The translations under genes were made by a program, and so were the position numbers. This document shows, piece after piece, positions 27,301 to 34,987 of a DNA stretch of 48,850 nucleotides. Every line of letters begins with the position of its first letter. Position 1 is the first letter of the stretch. This DNA is from GCA-2688265 sp964527395 (GTDB lineage Archaea; Nanobdellota; Nanobdellia; Woesearchaeales; GW2011-AR9), in NCBI GenBank assembly GCA_964527395.1, contig CAZGQD010000009.1, forward strand, positions 1 to 48,850, in the 5' to 3' direction. Under the pieces are notes generated by a model, which saw nothing but the letters and a program-made list of their open reading frames with translations, did not search any database and was not told the origin of the DNA.

Positions 27301-27865
27301 TGATGAGGCTTTTACTGCTTTAGTAGTGAATGTAGCAGATATAGTGGAAACTAATGATACACAAACTGGTTATAAGGTTTCGGCTCTTACAGAAGATGAT
27401 GTTTATTATTGGAAGGTTCGTACAGAGATTATTGGGTTTGAAAGTGCTTGGAGCTCTCCTTATTTTCAGTATGAAGCACTTTCGAGTACAGCGATAAGTT
27501 TGCCAATTAGTACTGTAAGTTTTGGAACAGTTGTAGAAGGAAATTCATATAATAGCACTGCTCTAGGAGTACAGCCACTTGTTGTTAGAAATGATGGAAG
27601 TAGTTTAGTAAACATTACAGTTAATGCAAGTGCGTTTTTTACTGGAACAGATCCAACTTATCAGTTTAGAGTGGTAGAGAATGAAAGTGGAGCTTATAGT
27701 TCAGCAGTGTTGATTTGGACAGATTTGACAACAAGTACAACAAATGCAATTACTAATTTAAAGTCAGATGATAGTCAAGATGAAGCAAATATTCATATTT
27801 TGATTGGAGTCCCTAGCGATGAATCTGCAGGAGATAAGACTTCGAATATAGAGGTGAGTACATAA
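24371..27865 (+). CDS. Secreted surface protein with duplicated LamG/fibronectin-like units
   Basis: About 1164 residues. A GAGGTG ribosome-binding site supports the TTG at 24371, giving a signal peptide (ERGFFYLIIFIIVATLAYA); upstream in-frame GTG codons are less likely. The body is two tandem units of about 520 residues. Each has a short beta region (AGSGNYTSKV), a LamG/concanavalin-like domain (IVLYHLDESAADSL ... WHNRVDVID ... YYDGVQV) and a fibronectin-like domain (YRLQVATDEAFTALVV ... YYWRVRTEINGFES). The units are very alike, and many N-x-S/T sites suggest N-glycosylation. It probably binds carbohydrate or another cell at the surface. The stop overlaps the ATG of the membrane partner. 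Confidence 0.82.
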   Translation: MKSNLERGFFYLIIFIIVATLAYAVTVGITGQIDFNAGTYTNTEFFNGALRINADAAGSGNYTSKVIDAISTVDWQRVYWFENNFCSQCALQNFSRNESSMFYYDSGVDMDETIVLYHLDESAADSLATNEDFYDAGGNFLHGNVTGTGLTFNNNGGVFAGAIDFDNTEGGINVGYFDFSALSDITMSAWFKTSVTSGTRRLWTKDRNGVQGNFIQFFIGTTSYFNVYDTSIGGWQQVSYDASAFLDGNWHNRVDVIDSVNNKIYTYYDGVQVGTDAFNAATLDDSDNELLALGIDSALVTQSWEGSIDEAAVWARAFTAQEVQALYNRSAAHFNVSVKARSCNDVNCAGESFTDFGVGTAPMDISTLPDNQFIQFQFNLSSNQSGYSPKITYVNLTNETNEFEINYTKGTPWTISAGSRAASETGVTAPTLDSPVNVTASTDTTPSLVWDNGNNTLGEATTYRLQVATDEAFTALVVDVADIAETNDTQTSYTTSALTEDDIYYWRVRTEINGFESDWSTVFWQFEVQIGTLLPHVGVSTEAEFDEGTYTNTEYSSNALQITSDVAGSGNYTSKVLDANASSDWQNIYWYNNEIAGLELPNLSRTDGPYYDGIDMNQTIALMHLDEAAADSLVTGEDFYDMGGNFLHANETGSGTAITYGTEGVFGTAITVDGDTNDKVATLGFINFSSVSHFTVSAWINLTLGGNRRIVAKDSSAENSCFILRTDNGDPYFYVMDSTVSTSTYRQVHSTTNVNNGVWHHMVGVVDATANLFMLYVDGVQVANASFNADFMYDLPGRDITIGGSHNNVETFGGTIDEVAMWGRVLNDTEIKELYDRGAAMNNVSIKVRSCDDDACSGESFTDFGVKNSPADISSLVDNRYVQFQLNLSSDTAGYSPKITYVNLTNETTEVVINKTKGTSWTLSDGTRASSESGVTAPTLDFPANDTSSTNTTPVLVWNNGNNTMGEASKYRLQVATDEAFTALVVNVADIVETNDTQTGYKVSALTEDDVYYWKVRTEIIGFESAWSSPYFQYEALSSTAISLPISTVSFGTVVEGNSYNSTALGVQPLVVRNDGSSLVNITVNASAFFTGTDPTYQFRVVENESGAYSSAVLIWTDLTTSTTNAITNLKSDDSQDEANIHILIGVPSDESAGDKTSNIEVST

Positions 27866-28539
27866 TGAGATTAAGAAAAGATTTTGTTTTTTTTGGAATT
27901 ATTTGTTTAGTTTTGTTATTAAGTTCATCTTTAGCTTTTGCAGTAGGGATAGCTCCTAGTGTGAGGCAAGTAGATTATGTTGAAGGTGGTCAGGCTAAAC
28001 ATAATTTTTTACTTATAAATACAGGTACAGAAGAAATAATAGTTGAAGTATCAGAGTATGATCCTTATGATTTTGTGGAAATCTTTTTTGATGGTATAGG
28101 AGATAATTATTTAGGAGATGGTTTTGTGGTTTTGAACCCTAATGAAGAAAAACAGTTGTATCTTGTTGCTGATTTTAGTAATGGCTTATCTGAATTTGGA
28201 GAAATAGCTTCTATTTCAGTTAAAGAATCAGGAAAATTGAGTAAAATAAGTACTAGTGTGACAGTCAGTTCTAAAATAGTAGTTAATGAAGTAGTAAATG
28301 ATGAGGAAAAAGGAAGTAAGAGTGGGGTTGAGAATAGTGAATCAGTAGGAGAAGTTTCAGAAAAAAATGCTGTTTCTGATGATGATGCTGGAAAAAAAGA
28401 ATCAATAGCAACTAAGGCAGGAGGGTTTTTTGGTTTTGAAAATGATTCAATTTTAAATTATTTTGCCTTATTTTTATTTTTTGCTTTTTTTATAGGGATA
28501 GGAGTATTTTTTTATAGAATAGTAGGAGAATATTTTTAG
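27865..28539 (+). CDS. Membrane-anchored extracellular beta-domain protein
   Basis: 224 residues: signal peptide (1-27, ending SLAFA), an immunoglobulin-like beta domain (about 28-130, VRQVDYVEGGQAKHNFLLINTG), an acidic Ser/Lys/Glu linker (about 135-185) and one C-terminal transmembrane helix (about 196-217). This type-I topology puts the beta domain outside. The ATG shares a base with the stop of the LamG protein (TAATG), so the pair is translationally coupled, and this protein may hold the LamG protein on the cell. The family is not identified beyond the beta-sandwich guess. Confidence 0.7.
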   Translation: MRLRKDFVFFGIICLVLLLSSSLAFAVGIAPSVRQVDYVEGGQAKHNFLLINTGTEEIIVEVSEYDPYDFVEIFFDGIGDNYLGDGFVVLNPNEEKQLYLVADFSNGLSEFGEIASISVKESGKLSKISTSVTVSSKIVVNEVVNDEEKGSKSGVENSESVGEVSEKNAVSDDDAGKKESIATKAGGFFGFENDSILNYFALFLFFAFFIGIGVFFYRIVGEYF

Positions 28540-28581
28540 TTCTTTTTTTAATATTTATTTTTTTAAATTAGAGATAAAAAA

Positions 28582-29757
28582 TTAATTAAGGATTGATTTA
28601 ATTGCTTGAATAACTTTATCTGCTTGCTCTTTAGTTATGCAAAGAGGAGGAAGTAGTCTAATTGTTAGTGGTCCAGCTAATAATGCAATAATTTTTTGTT
28701 CTGTCATTAATTTGTGGACATATTCACCTGCTCTTTGTTTTAATTGGATGCCAATCATGAGTCCTAAACCTCTAATTTCTCTGATTTTAGGGTGATTTAG
28801 CTGTTCTAACTGTTTTTTTAGATAGTTTCCAATATTGTTTGCGTTTTCAATTAGATTTTCTTCTTGGATAATTTTTATTGTTGTTAGTGCTGCTGCGCAA
28901 GATAAAGGATTTCCGCCAAAAGTAGTTGTGTGTGATTTTTTTGGAGCTGTGATTTTTTCTTGGCATATGGTTGCACCCATAGCTAGACCACCAGCTATTG
29001 CTTTAGCTGTACAAATCATGTCAGGTTCAATTTCATAATGTTCTGTGGTGAACATTTTTCCTGTTCTACCAAAACCAGTTTGAACTTCGTCTATGATTAG
29101 AAGAATATTGTGTTTTTTGGTGATTTGTCTTAATTCTTTTACATATTCTTTATTTAGTGGTCTTACGCCACTTTCACCTTGAACTAATTCAATAATAACT
29201 GCTGCTGTGTTATCATTAATTGATTCATTTAAGGCTTCAATGTTGTTTTTAGGGATGTGTTTGACTCCTTGCATGATTGGAGCAAATGGTTCTTGATACT
29301 TTTTGTTGTGAGTCAAAGCTAAAGAACCCATAGTTTTTCCATGGAAACATTGATTAAGTGCAATAATTTCTTTTTTTCCTGTTGTAGATCTTGCAAATTT
29401 GATAGCTGCTTCGACAGACTCTGTACCTGAGTTGCATAAAAATGCTTTTGTAAGTGGTTTTGGAGCTATTTTGATTAATTTTTCTAAAAGTTTGGCTCTT
29501 TGATCATTGTGAAAAATGCTGTAGCATGTGATTAGTTTTTGGCTTTGTTTGCTTATTGTTTTAGTTATTTTTGGGTGGCAATGACCAATGTTAGCTACTC
29601 CTACACCAGATGAACAGTCAATGTATTTGTTATCTTCTGAATCGTATACGAGTGTGCCTTTACCTTTGACTAATGTGATGTCTCTTTTTGGGTATGTTCC
29701 AAAATCGTATTTTTCTTCTAGTTGTTTGATAGTTTTGTGGTTTAATTGATTGTCCAT
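28582..29757 (-). CDS. lysJ: LysW-carrier/acetylornithine-type aminotransferase
   Basis: PLP-dependent class III aminotransferase of 391 residues. In this pathway it converts the LysW-bound semialdehyde to LysW-lysine and/or LysW-ornithine. The cofactor motifs are present: IIDEVQTGFGRTG with the Asp that contacts PLP, TAKAIAGGLAMGA carrying the Schiff-base Lys, and TTFGGNPLSCAAAL. It closely follows the kinase gene (11 bp) as last gene of the lysW operon. Function as LysJ rather than ArgD is inferred from the operon's LysW; it may serve both lysine and arginine. Confidence 0.9.
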   Translation of the reverse strand: MDNQLNHKTIKQLEEKYDFGTYPKRDITLVKGKGTLVYDSEDNKYIDCSSGVGVANIGHCHPKITKTISKQSQKLITCYSIFHNDQRAKLLEKLIKIAPKPLTKAFLCNSGTESVEAAIKFARSTTGKKEIIALNQCFHGKTMGSLALTHNKKYQEPFAPIMQGVKHIPKNNIEALNESINDNTAAVIIELVQGESGVRPLNKEYVKELRQITKKHNILLIIDEVQTGFGRTGKMFTTEHYEIEPDMICTAKAIAGGLAMGATICQEKITAPKKSHTTTFGGNPLSCAAALTTIKIIQEENLIENANNIGNYLKKQLEQLNHPKIREIRGLGLMIGIQLKQRAGEYVHKLMTEQKIIALLAGPLTIRLLPPLCITKEQADKVIQAIKSILN

Positions 29758-29768
29758 ATTTTTTCCTC

Positions 29769-30602
29769 TTAATTAATAGTAGTTCCTTCACCTTTTAGAG
29801 TTTTTGTGATAGGTTCTTTTATTCTTCCATCACTAAGATAAACTGTAGGATGATTATAAGCTTCTTTTTCTTGTTTTGGTTCGAAGAGTTTGGTTAAAGA
29901 GAGCATTTTTCGCTTCATTCTACCTTCAACTTGCTCAGTTTTTTGTTTTAATTCTTCTATTGAGATCTGTTTTATTAGTGAATCTGGATCTTTGAAATCT
30001 TCTAGGAAACCTTTTGCTTCTAGGAGCATAATTATTTTAGTGTTTTTTTCGTTCATTTGCCAGGTTAAAACTTTAACGATATCATCATTTTCTGAGTTGA
30101 TTGCAGTGTTTTTCTCGTCTATAAGGGGTACACAAAGGATCGGTGTATAACCATTATTTAGGAGGAGGTTTAGAAGGTTTATGTTGATATTTGTTGGTTT
30201 TCCTGAAAGGTCTTTTATTAGCTTGAATTTGCCGTCTTCTTTGACTTTGATGCCTCTGTTTCTTTTTGCTTGGATCAATTTTCCGTCAATACCAGAAAGA
30301 CCTATTGCATTTATATTGTTTTGTTGGCATAATTCTACTAATCTTTTGTTTTTAAGACCAGCGTAGGCCATCATTTGTAGATCAATTATGTCTTTGTTGG
30401 ATAGAACACTGTCGTAGCCTGAGAATGAAGTGATTACTTCTTTTTTGATGTTTAGTTTTTTTGCTAAACTGTCTCTTAAATGGTTTGCACCTTGGATAAT
30501 GATCACTTTTTCATTTGGATTGTTTTCTTTGAATTTGGCAAGATCTTCAATGATTGCTTTTGTGTTGATGTTTTTGCCGCCACCGATTTTTAAGATTAAC
30601 AT
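29769..30602 (-). CDS. lysZ: LysW-aminoadipate/glutamate kinase
   Basis: 277-residue amino-acid kinase of the ArgB/LysZ family, which phosphorylates the side-chain carboxylate of the LysW-bound substrate. The start LILKIGGG (2-9) supplies the phosphate loop and its Lys. IIIQGANHLRD, NAIGLSGIDGKLI and INSENDDIVKVLT match substrate and nucleotide blocks of the family. The next gene is the GATase-like protein ending 2 bp upstream, and lysJ follows 11 bp downstream, so the three are co-transcribed. The Arg/Lys-rich segment KRNRGIKV is typical of the LysW-type kinases, which bind the acidic carrier. Confidence 0.9.
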   Translation of the reverse strand: MLILKIGGGKNINTKAIIEDLAKFKENNPNEKVIIIQGANHLRDSLAKKLNIKKEVITSFSGYDSVLSNKDIIDLQMMAYAGLKNKRLVELCQQNNINAIGLSGIDGKLIQAKRNRGIKVKEDGKFKLIKDLSGKPTNININLLNLLLNNGYTPILCVPLIDEKNTAINSENDDIVKVLTWQMNEKNTKIIMLLEAKGFLEDFKDPDSLIKQISIEELKQKTEQVEGRMKRKMLSLTKLFEPKQEKEAYNHPTVYLSDGRIKEPITKTLKGEGTTIN

Positions 30603-30604
30603 TT

Positions 30605-31357
30605 TTAAAACTCCATTACTTTGTCTGTTTTAATTTTAGACCAGTCTTCTTTTTTAAATAGATATGGGTCTGAACAGATGATTGTTTTGGTGATATTTTG
30701 GTTTTCTTTGTTTTGTTGTTTTATTTTTGTTGTTTTATAGTACATTTGGTAATAATCAGGCTCATTTTCGTTGTAAATGTTAGTTATAAATAGCTTTTGA
30801 GTACTTTTTTCTAATAAGATTATGTTCATACCTCTAACATATTCAGTTTTTAGTTTGATTAGTTTAATTGCTGTTTCGAATCCTTCTTTGATTTGGTTGT
30901 TTTTTTGTTTGATCATTTTTTTGATGAAATTGAAGATTTTTTCTGCACCAATTCTACCCTCAGCTCTTATTTTCACACCTCTAAGTTCACCGTTGAAGAT
31001 AAATGAGTAATTTTTGTCTTCAAAAGGCATGTTGTTTTCTATAACAATTCCTTTATCTTCGAAAGCAGATCTAGTATGACTGATAAGGCAGTTAGTGTTT
31101 GGGAATATGGTTAATTTGTCTTCCCAGATTGGATTTATGTTTTTGTAGGTTTTGTAGCTGTAGCTTTTGTTGCTGTTAAATTCGTTTGTGTCTTTTGTTC
31201 CTTGATTTTCTGTTTCATTTGTCTCATTTGATTCGAATGTGATGCCCCAGCCGTGGCCTTGAAATTCTTTGCTATTTTGAGAAATGTTGGCAAATTGTTT
31301 GAGATCTTCAGTAGGGTTGAATGAAGAATTTGATTTTACTGCTAGAATACGACACAT
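30605..31357 (-). CDS. Class II glutamine amidotransferase-like amidohydrolase (YafJ/EgtC/Dug3 type)
   Basis: 250-residue Ntn-fold protein. The nucleophile is Cys2 directly after the start Met (MCRILAV). Other family blocks are HGWGITF (35-41), LISHTRS (91-97) and FNGELRG (121-127). These are the glutamine-binding elements of stand-alone class II amidotransferases such as YafJ, EgtC and Dug3, some of which hydrolyse gamma-glutamyl amide bonds. A low-complexity insert (44-70) is specific to this copy. It sits inside the lysine operon, 9 bp after lysY and 2 bp before lysZ, where such a gene is not expected. Since LysW here ends in Gln, it could deamidate the carrier or release its product; this is inference. 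Confidence 0.82.
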   Translation of the reverse strand: MCRILAVKSNSSFNPTEDLKQFANISQNSKEFQGHGWGITFESNETNETENQGTKDTNEFNSNKSYSYKTYKNINPIWEDKLTIFPNTNCLISHTRSAFEDKGIVIENNMPFEDKNYSFIFNGELRGVKIRAEGRIGAEKIFNFIKKMIKQKNNQIKEGFETAIKLIKLKTEYVRGMNIILLEKSTQKLFITNIYNENEPDYYQMYYKTTKIKQQNKENQNITKTIICSDPYLFKKEDWSKIKTDKVMEF

Positions 31358-31366
31358 TTTGATACC

Positions 31367-32452
31367 TCAAACAGGGTGGAGACCAGGGAATTCTAAACCT
31401 AAATTTTCTTCGAATCCCAGCATAATGTTCATAGCTTGGACAGCTTGGCCAGATGCTCCTTTCATAAGGTTGTCTATGGCTGTGATGATCACAAGTCTAT
31501 TGGATTTTGGGTCTTTTTGGAAACTAATGTCGCAAAAGTTGGTTCCCATAACAATTTTAGGTTCTGGCATACGGTAGATGCCTTTTTTGTCGTTTACAAA
31601 CCTGATGAATGGTTGGTTTTGGTATGTTGATCTGAAGATTTTCCAAAGTTCCTTGTCTTCTATATCTTTATGTTCTTCTTTTAAGAAGACGTGTGTGGTT
31701 GCAAGAATTCCACGAATCATTTCTATCGATGTTGCACTGAAATGGATGTTTGGTGTTTGGTTCTTGTTTTCTTCTAATGTTAGTTCCTGAATCATTTCTG
31801 CTGTGTGTCTGTGTCTTGTTGGTTTATATGATCTAACACAACCGCTACGTTCAGCATGGTGTGAAGCTAAACTGAATTTGTTTCCACTCTGGCTTGAACC
31901 GCACTTTGCTTCAGTTACAATTGGTAGTTTTAAGTCTACTATGCCTGATTTGATGATTGGGTATAATCCTAAGATAGTTGCAGTTGCGTTACAACCTGCG
32001 CTTGAGATGTAATTTGCTGTTTTCATCTCTTCTTTATGTAATTCTGGGATTCCGTAGATGAATTGATTTAGAAGTTCTGGACTTGTATGGTCTTGTCCGT
32101 ACCATTCTTGGTATACTTCTTTGCTGTTTAATCTGAAATCTCCACTTAGATCGATTATTTTTGGAGCAAATTCTTTTAATTCTTTGATTTTTTCCATAGT
32201 TGTTTTATGTGGAAGGCATAGGAACAAGAGATCACATGATTTTAGATCGTTTATTGAAGTGAATTTTATTGGCCTTAAGTGTTTTAAGTTAGGATGGACT
32301 GTTTTTATTAGTTTTCCAGCGTTTCTTTCGCTGGTTGCTTGGTTAATTTTTACTTTAGGATGCATTAGGAGGAGTCTTAGTAACTCGCCTCCAGTGTAGC
32401 CAGATGCTCCTACGATGCTTATGTTGATTTGTGTTTGGTCGTTGTTTTCCAT
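31367..32452 (-). CDS. lysY: LysW-aminoadipyl/glutamyl-phosphate reductase
   Basis: 361 residues of the ArgC/LysY family, which reduces the LysW-bound acyl phosphate to a semialdehyde with NADPH. The dinucleotide site is VGASGYTGGELLRLL (14-28) and the catalytic Cys154 is in SSAGCNATAT. Also present are CGSSQSGNKFSLASHHAERSG and HRHTAEMIQEL with the expected His. Chain length and motifs fit a working enzyme. It lies within the lysW operon, which argues for the carrier-bound substrate over N-acetylglutamyl phosphate. Confidence 0.92.
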   Translation of the reverse strand: MENNDQTQINISIVGASGYTGGELLRLLLMHPKVKINQATSERNAGKLIKTVHPNLKHLRPIKFTSINDLKSCDLLFLCLPHKTTMEKIKELKEFAPKIIDLSGDFRLNSKEVYQEWYGQDHTSPELLNQFIYGIPELHKEEMKTANYISSAGCNATATILGLYPIIKSGIVDLKLPIVTEAKCGSSQSGNKFSLASHHAERSGCVRSYKPTRHRHTAEMIQELTLEENKNQTPNIHFSATSIEMIRGILATTHVFLKEEHKDIEDKELWKIFRSTYQNQPFIRFVNDKKGIYRMPEPKIVMGTNFCDISFQKDPKSNRLVIITAIDNLMKGASGQAVQAMNIMLGFEENLGLEFPGLHPV

Positions 32453-32471
32453 TTTTGTTGTTTTCTCTTTT

Positions 32472-32825
32472 TTATCTTAGAAATTTAGTTGCTTGTATAG
32501 GTTCGTTAGAATTACATAGGTATCTTTTTGCAGCAAAAACAGGTCCAGTTTGTTGTTCTTCTTCTTCTTTTGTTGTTCTGTACATAAAACCGTTTGCTAC
32601 TAAAAGGTCAGTTAATGTTGTTTGATTCTCTTCGATGCAAAAAGATAGGCCAAGTGCATATAGACTTGTAATAGATGAAAGTGGTCCTCCAATAAGCATT
32701 TTCAATGGATCTGCTTCAAGAAATCCTTCAATTCCTGTTGCAACACTTGCAGCGGTAGCAGCAGCAGATACTGCGATAAATGCATTTTGCCTTGTAAAAT
32801 ATTGTGTAATTGATTGATAATTCAT
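32472..32825 (-). CDS. Hypothetical protein, 117 aa, within the lys operon
   Basis: Unrecognised. It has an Ala/Ser-rich hydrophobic N-terminal part (about 15-33) and a second mildly hydrophobic stretch (about 42-62, KMLIGGPLSSITSLYALGLSF), so it may be membrane-associated. The tail has an acidic EEEEQQ run. It has its own signals: a TTGTATAAAAG box (about 32868-32878) and a GGTG ribosome-binding site before ATG. Together with the RNA at 32969-33103 it interrupts an otherwise tightly packed lysine operon, so it may be a later insertion and not a biosynthetic gene. Confidence 0.5.
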   Translation of the reverse strand: MNYQSITQYFTRQNAFIAVSAAATAASVATGIEGFLEADPLKMLIGGPLSSITSLYALGLSFCIEENQTTLTDLLVANGFMYRTTKEEEEQQTGPVFAAKRYLCNSNEPIQATKFLR

Positions 32826-33142
32826 TTTTTCACCTTTGATTAATGTTTATTACTTGTTATATTATTTCTTTTATACAAGAAAAACTCGAGCAGAGTAATT
32901 TCGAGCAGAGCTCTCTTGACTTAGTTCGCATGCTCACTAAGCTCTCCTGTCCTTGAATTAGTCAATTCAAGAAAATTAACACCATCAGACTTAGTGCAGG
33001 CGTGTCCACTTCGCTGTGATTTTTCCACTTCGTGAAAAAATGCTCGTTGTTAGTTTAAATTCTTTTGATGATATTGCCAGCGAGGGACGGTGCTAATCTT
33101 CTTTGTAGAGTATGTGTTTTTTGATTATTATGATATGTTGTT
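32826..33142. other. Intergenic region inside the lys operon
   Basis: 317 bp without a gene. It holds the promoter of the 117-residue gene, a direct repeat CGAGCAGAG (32887 and 32902), hairpins CTTAGT / ACTAAG (about 32918-32940) and TTGAATT / AATTCAA (about 32953-32970), and the structured RNA at 32969-33103. Confidence 0.55.
32969..33103 (-). ncRNA. Repeated structured RNA, copy B
   Basis: The closing helix pairs 32969-32986 with 33086-33103. On the plus strand three of 18 positions are A·C mismatches, and a fourth occurs in the inner UUUUU hairpin. On the minus strand all four become G·U pairs, which is the main reason for preferring that strand. It shares TCAGACTTA, GCAGGCGTG, CCACTT, AAAAATGCTCGTT and TGCCAGCGAGG with copy A (plus-strand sense). 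ATACTCYACAAAG borders the helix in both A and B. In minus sense it lies upstream of the 117-residue gene. Confidence 0.7.
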
Positions 33143-34042
33143 TTATTCTTTGGCTTTTTTTATTAAGTATTCTATCATTTTTAAAGGGATGTTAACTTTG
33201 CTCGTAGTGATTGAGTTCTTAAATTCCATAGTGTGGTTGATTTCGTTGATGATTAGTTTGTATTCTGTAGGTTTGTCTTGGTTGTTTGGGTCTTTTGGGA
33301 TCTCGAAGATGTCTAGAGCTACGATTCCTGGGCCAATTGCTTCACTTGCTTTCTTACATAATTCTTGCATTTCAGGGGTGATTTCGCAAAAGCTTGCAGT
33401 TCCACCTCTAGCAGTGTTAGTAATCCAGTGCTTTGAATGTCTGTAGATAGCAGCAATGCATTCACCATCTATAGCAAAGGCTCTGATGTCACGTTCTGGT
33501 TTTTTGATATATTCTTGAATGTAAAAAATGCTGTGGTGATATGTACCTAATACAGATTTGTGTTCTAGGATTGCTTCAGCAGAGGTTTTGTTGTCAATTT
33601 TACTGATTAATCTGCCCCAAGAACCTACAGCTGGTTTAGTTACACAAGGATAGCCCATTTCTTCAATTGCTGCTAGAGCTGCTTTTTCACTGTATGCTGT
33701 TTTTACTTTCGCAGTAGGGACATTGTGCATTTCTAAGTATAGGCTAGTTAGAAGTTTGTCGCCGCAAATGTTGGTTAAGCTTGGGCCGTTGATGATTTTG
33801 ATACCGTTTTCTTTTAAGATTTTGCTAATGTAAAGAGCAGTTGAATGGTTGATGCATCTATTAAGGATGATGTCGGGTTCGTAGAAGATTTCTGGTAGTT
33901 TTTCATTTAAAAGGTAAGGGTATTTTTCAGGGTTGATTTTGATCAGTTCACAATCAGGGTGATTTCTAATAGCTTCAAAAAGAAACTTTTCGTCTCCTCT
34001 GATTCTGGTACATAATACCCCTATTTTTATTTTTGTTGTCAT
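33143..34042 (-). CDS. lysX: LysW-amino acid ligase, canonical type (ATP-grasp)
   Basis: 299-residue ATP-grasp ligase that couples the alpha-amino group of alpha-aminoadipate (or glutamate) to the gamma-carboxyl of the last Glu of LysW, starting carrier-bound synthesis. PAVGSWGRL (137-145) is the family's ATP-binding loop. WITNTARGG (206-214) and NEINHTMEFKNS (266-277) are conserved blocks also found in Thermus-type LysX. The LysW ending in Gln, however, would have to be deamidated before it could be used. A second, divergent ligase gene lies upstream, 58 bp away. Whether this one prefers aminoadipate or glutamate cannot be read with certainty. Confidence 0.9.
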   Translation of the reverse strand: MTTKIKIGVLCTRIRGDEKFLFEAIRNHPDCELIKINPEKYPYLLNEKLPEIFYEPDIILNRCINHSTALYISKILKENGIKIINGPSLTNICGDKLLTSLYLEMHNVPTAKVKTAYSEKAALAAIEEMGYPCVTKPAVGSWGRLISKIDNKTSAEAILEHKSVLGTYHHSIFYIQEYIKKPERDIRAFAIDGECIAAIYRHSKHWITNTARGGTASFCEITPEMQELCKKASEAIGPGIVALDIFEIPKDPNNQDKPTEYKLIINEINHTMEFKNSITTSKVNIPLKMIEYLIKKAKE

Positions 34043-34100
34043 TTTGTTTGATTGTTATGATTATTTTTGATATTTTCTTAAGGTTTTATTATTATTATTA

Positions 34101-34934
34101 TTATTTATAATTGGATTTTGATTTGATTAATTCTACTAGTTTTTGCATGATTAATTCAATGTCTTCTTTGAAGTAATCATGGAACTCTACTGTATAGTCA
34201 ATGTCAATAACGTAGTATTTGTTGTCTTTTTGAAGGATGTCCACAGCTACAATATCGCCTTTTATTGCTTTAGCTGTTTTTTTTGCAAGGTCTTTGATTT
34301 CTTGATTCGGTTCAACTTTGATTTTTTGATTTTCGCCTTCGTTACTGATCCAATTATCTGAAATCACTTCTACAGCGGTAACTATTTTGTTGTCCATTAC
34401 AAGAACTTTGAATTCTTTATCTTTTTTGATGAATTCTTCGAAATAGAATACTGAGTGATGGTATGAACCTAGCATTTTTTTGTGGTCTAGGATTGCTTTA
34501 GCTGCATCTTCATCGTTTGCTTTAGCCAAAAGCCTTCCCCATGAACCTACTGCTGGTTTTAGAACAATTGGAAAGCCAATTTGTTTGATTGCTTGCATAG
34601 CAGTTTCTTTTGTGAATGCTAATCCTGATTTTGGTGTAGGAAGATTTGATTTAATTAGTTCTTGGGTTAGAAGGAATTTGTTACCGCAGTTATGTGCAGC
34701 TTTAGAGTTGTTGATTGTTGGTATATTGTGAGCTTCACATATTTCGATAGTGTAAAGGGCTCTTGCATGATGGATAGATCTTTCAATTAGAATATCGAAA
34801 TTTGGCTTTTTTTCTAAGGAGAAATGGATTTCTTTGTCGTAGATTAGTTCATAATCAATATTATTGTCTTCTAGAGCTTTGATGATAGCTTTTTCATCTT
34901 TTCTAATCCTGGTTAATAGTAATCCGACTTTCAT
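34101..34934 (-). CDS. Second, divergent LysX/ArgX-family ATP-grasp ligase
   Basis: 277 residues, paralogous to the next gene. It keeps the ATP loop PAVGSWGRL (127-135) and the metal-binding part of the ATP-grasp fold. The two blocks that mark canonical LysX are changed: NTARGG reads NEGENQ (198-203) and NHTMEFKNS reads DYTVEFHDY (246-254). The substrate pocket is therefore probably different. It could be the glutamate-specific ArgX partner for arginine synthesis, or a ligase with another substrate on LysW. Position directly after lysW supports a carrier-linked role. Start ATG at 34934, no strong ribosome-binding site. Confidence 0.82.
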   Translation of the reverse strand: MKVGLLLTRIRKDEKAIIKALEDNNIDYELIYDKEIHFSLEKKPNFDILIERSIHHARALYTIEICEAHNIPTINNSKAAHNCGNKFLLTQELIKSNLPTPKSGLAFTKETAMQAIKQIGFPIVLKPAVGSWGRLLAKANDEDAAKAILDHKKMLGSYHHSVFYFEEFIKKDKEFKVLVMDNKIVTAVEVISDNWISNEGENQKIKVEPNQEIKDLAKKTAKAIKGDIVAVDILQKDNKYYVIDIDYTVEFHDYFKEDIELIMQKLVELIKSKSNYK

Positions 34935-34987
34935 TTTGCTTTGTTTTATTTTAAAAAAAGAAGTAAAATTTTATTGGTTTTTAGGTT

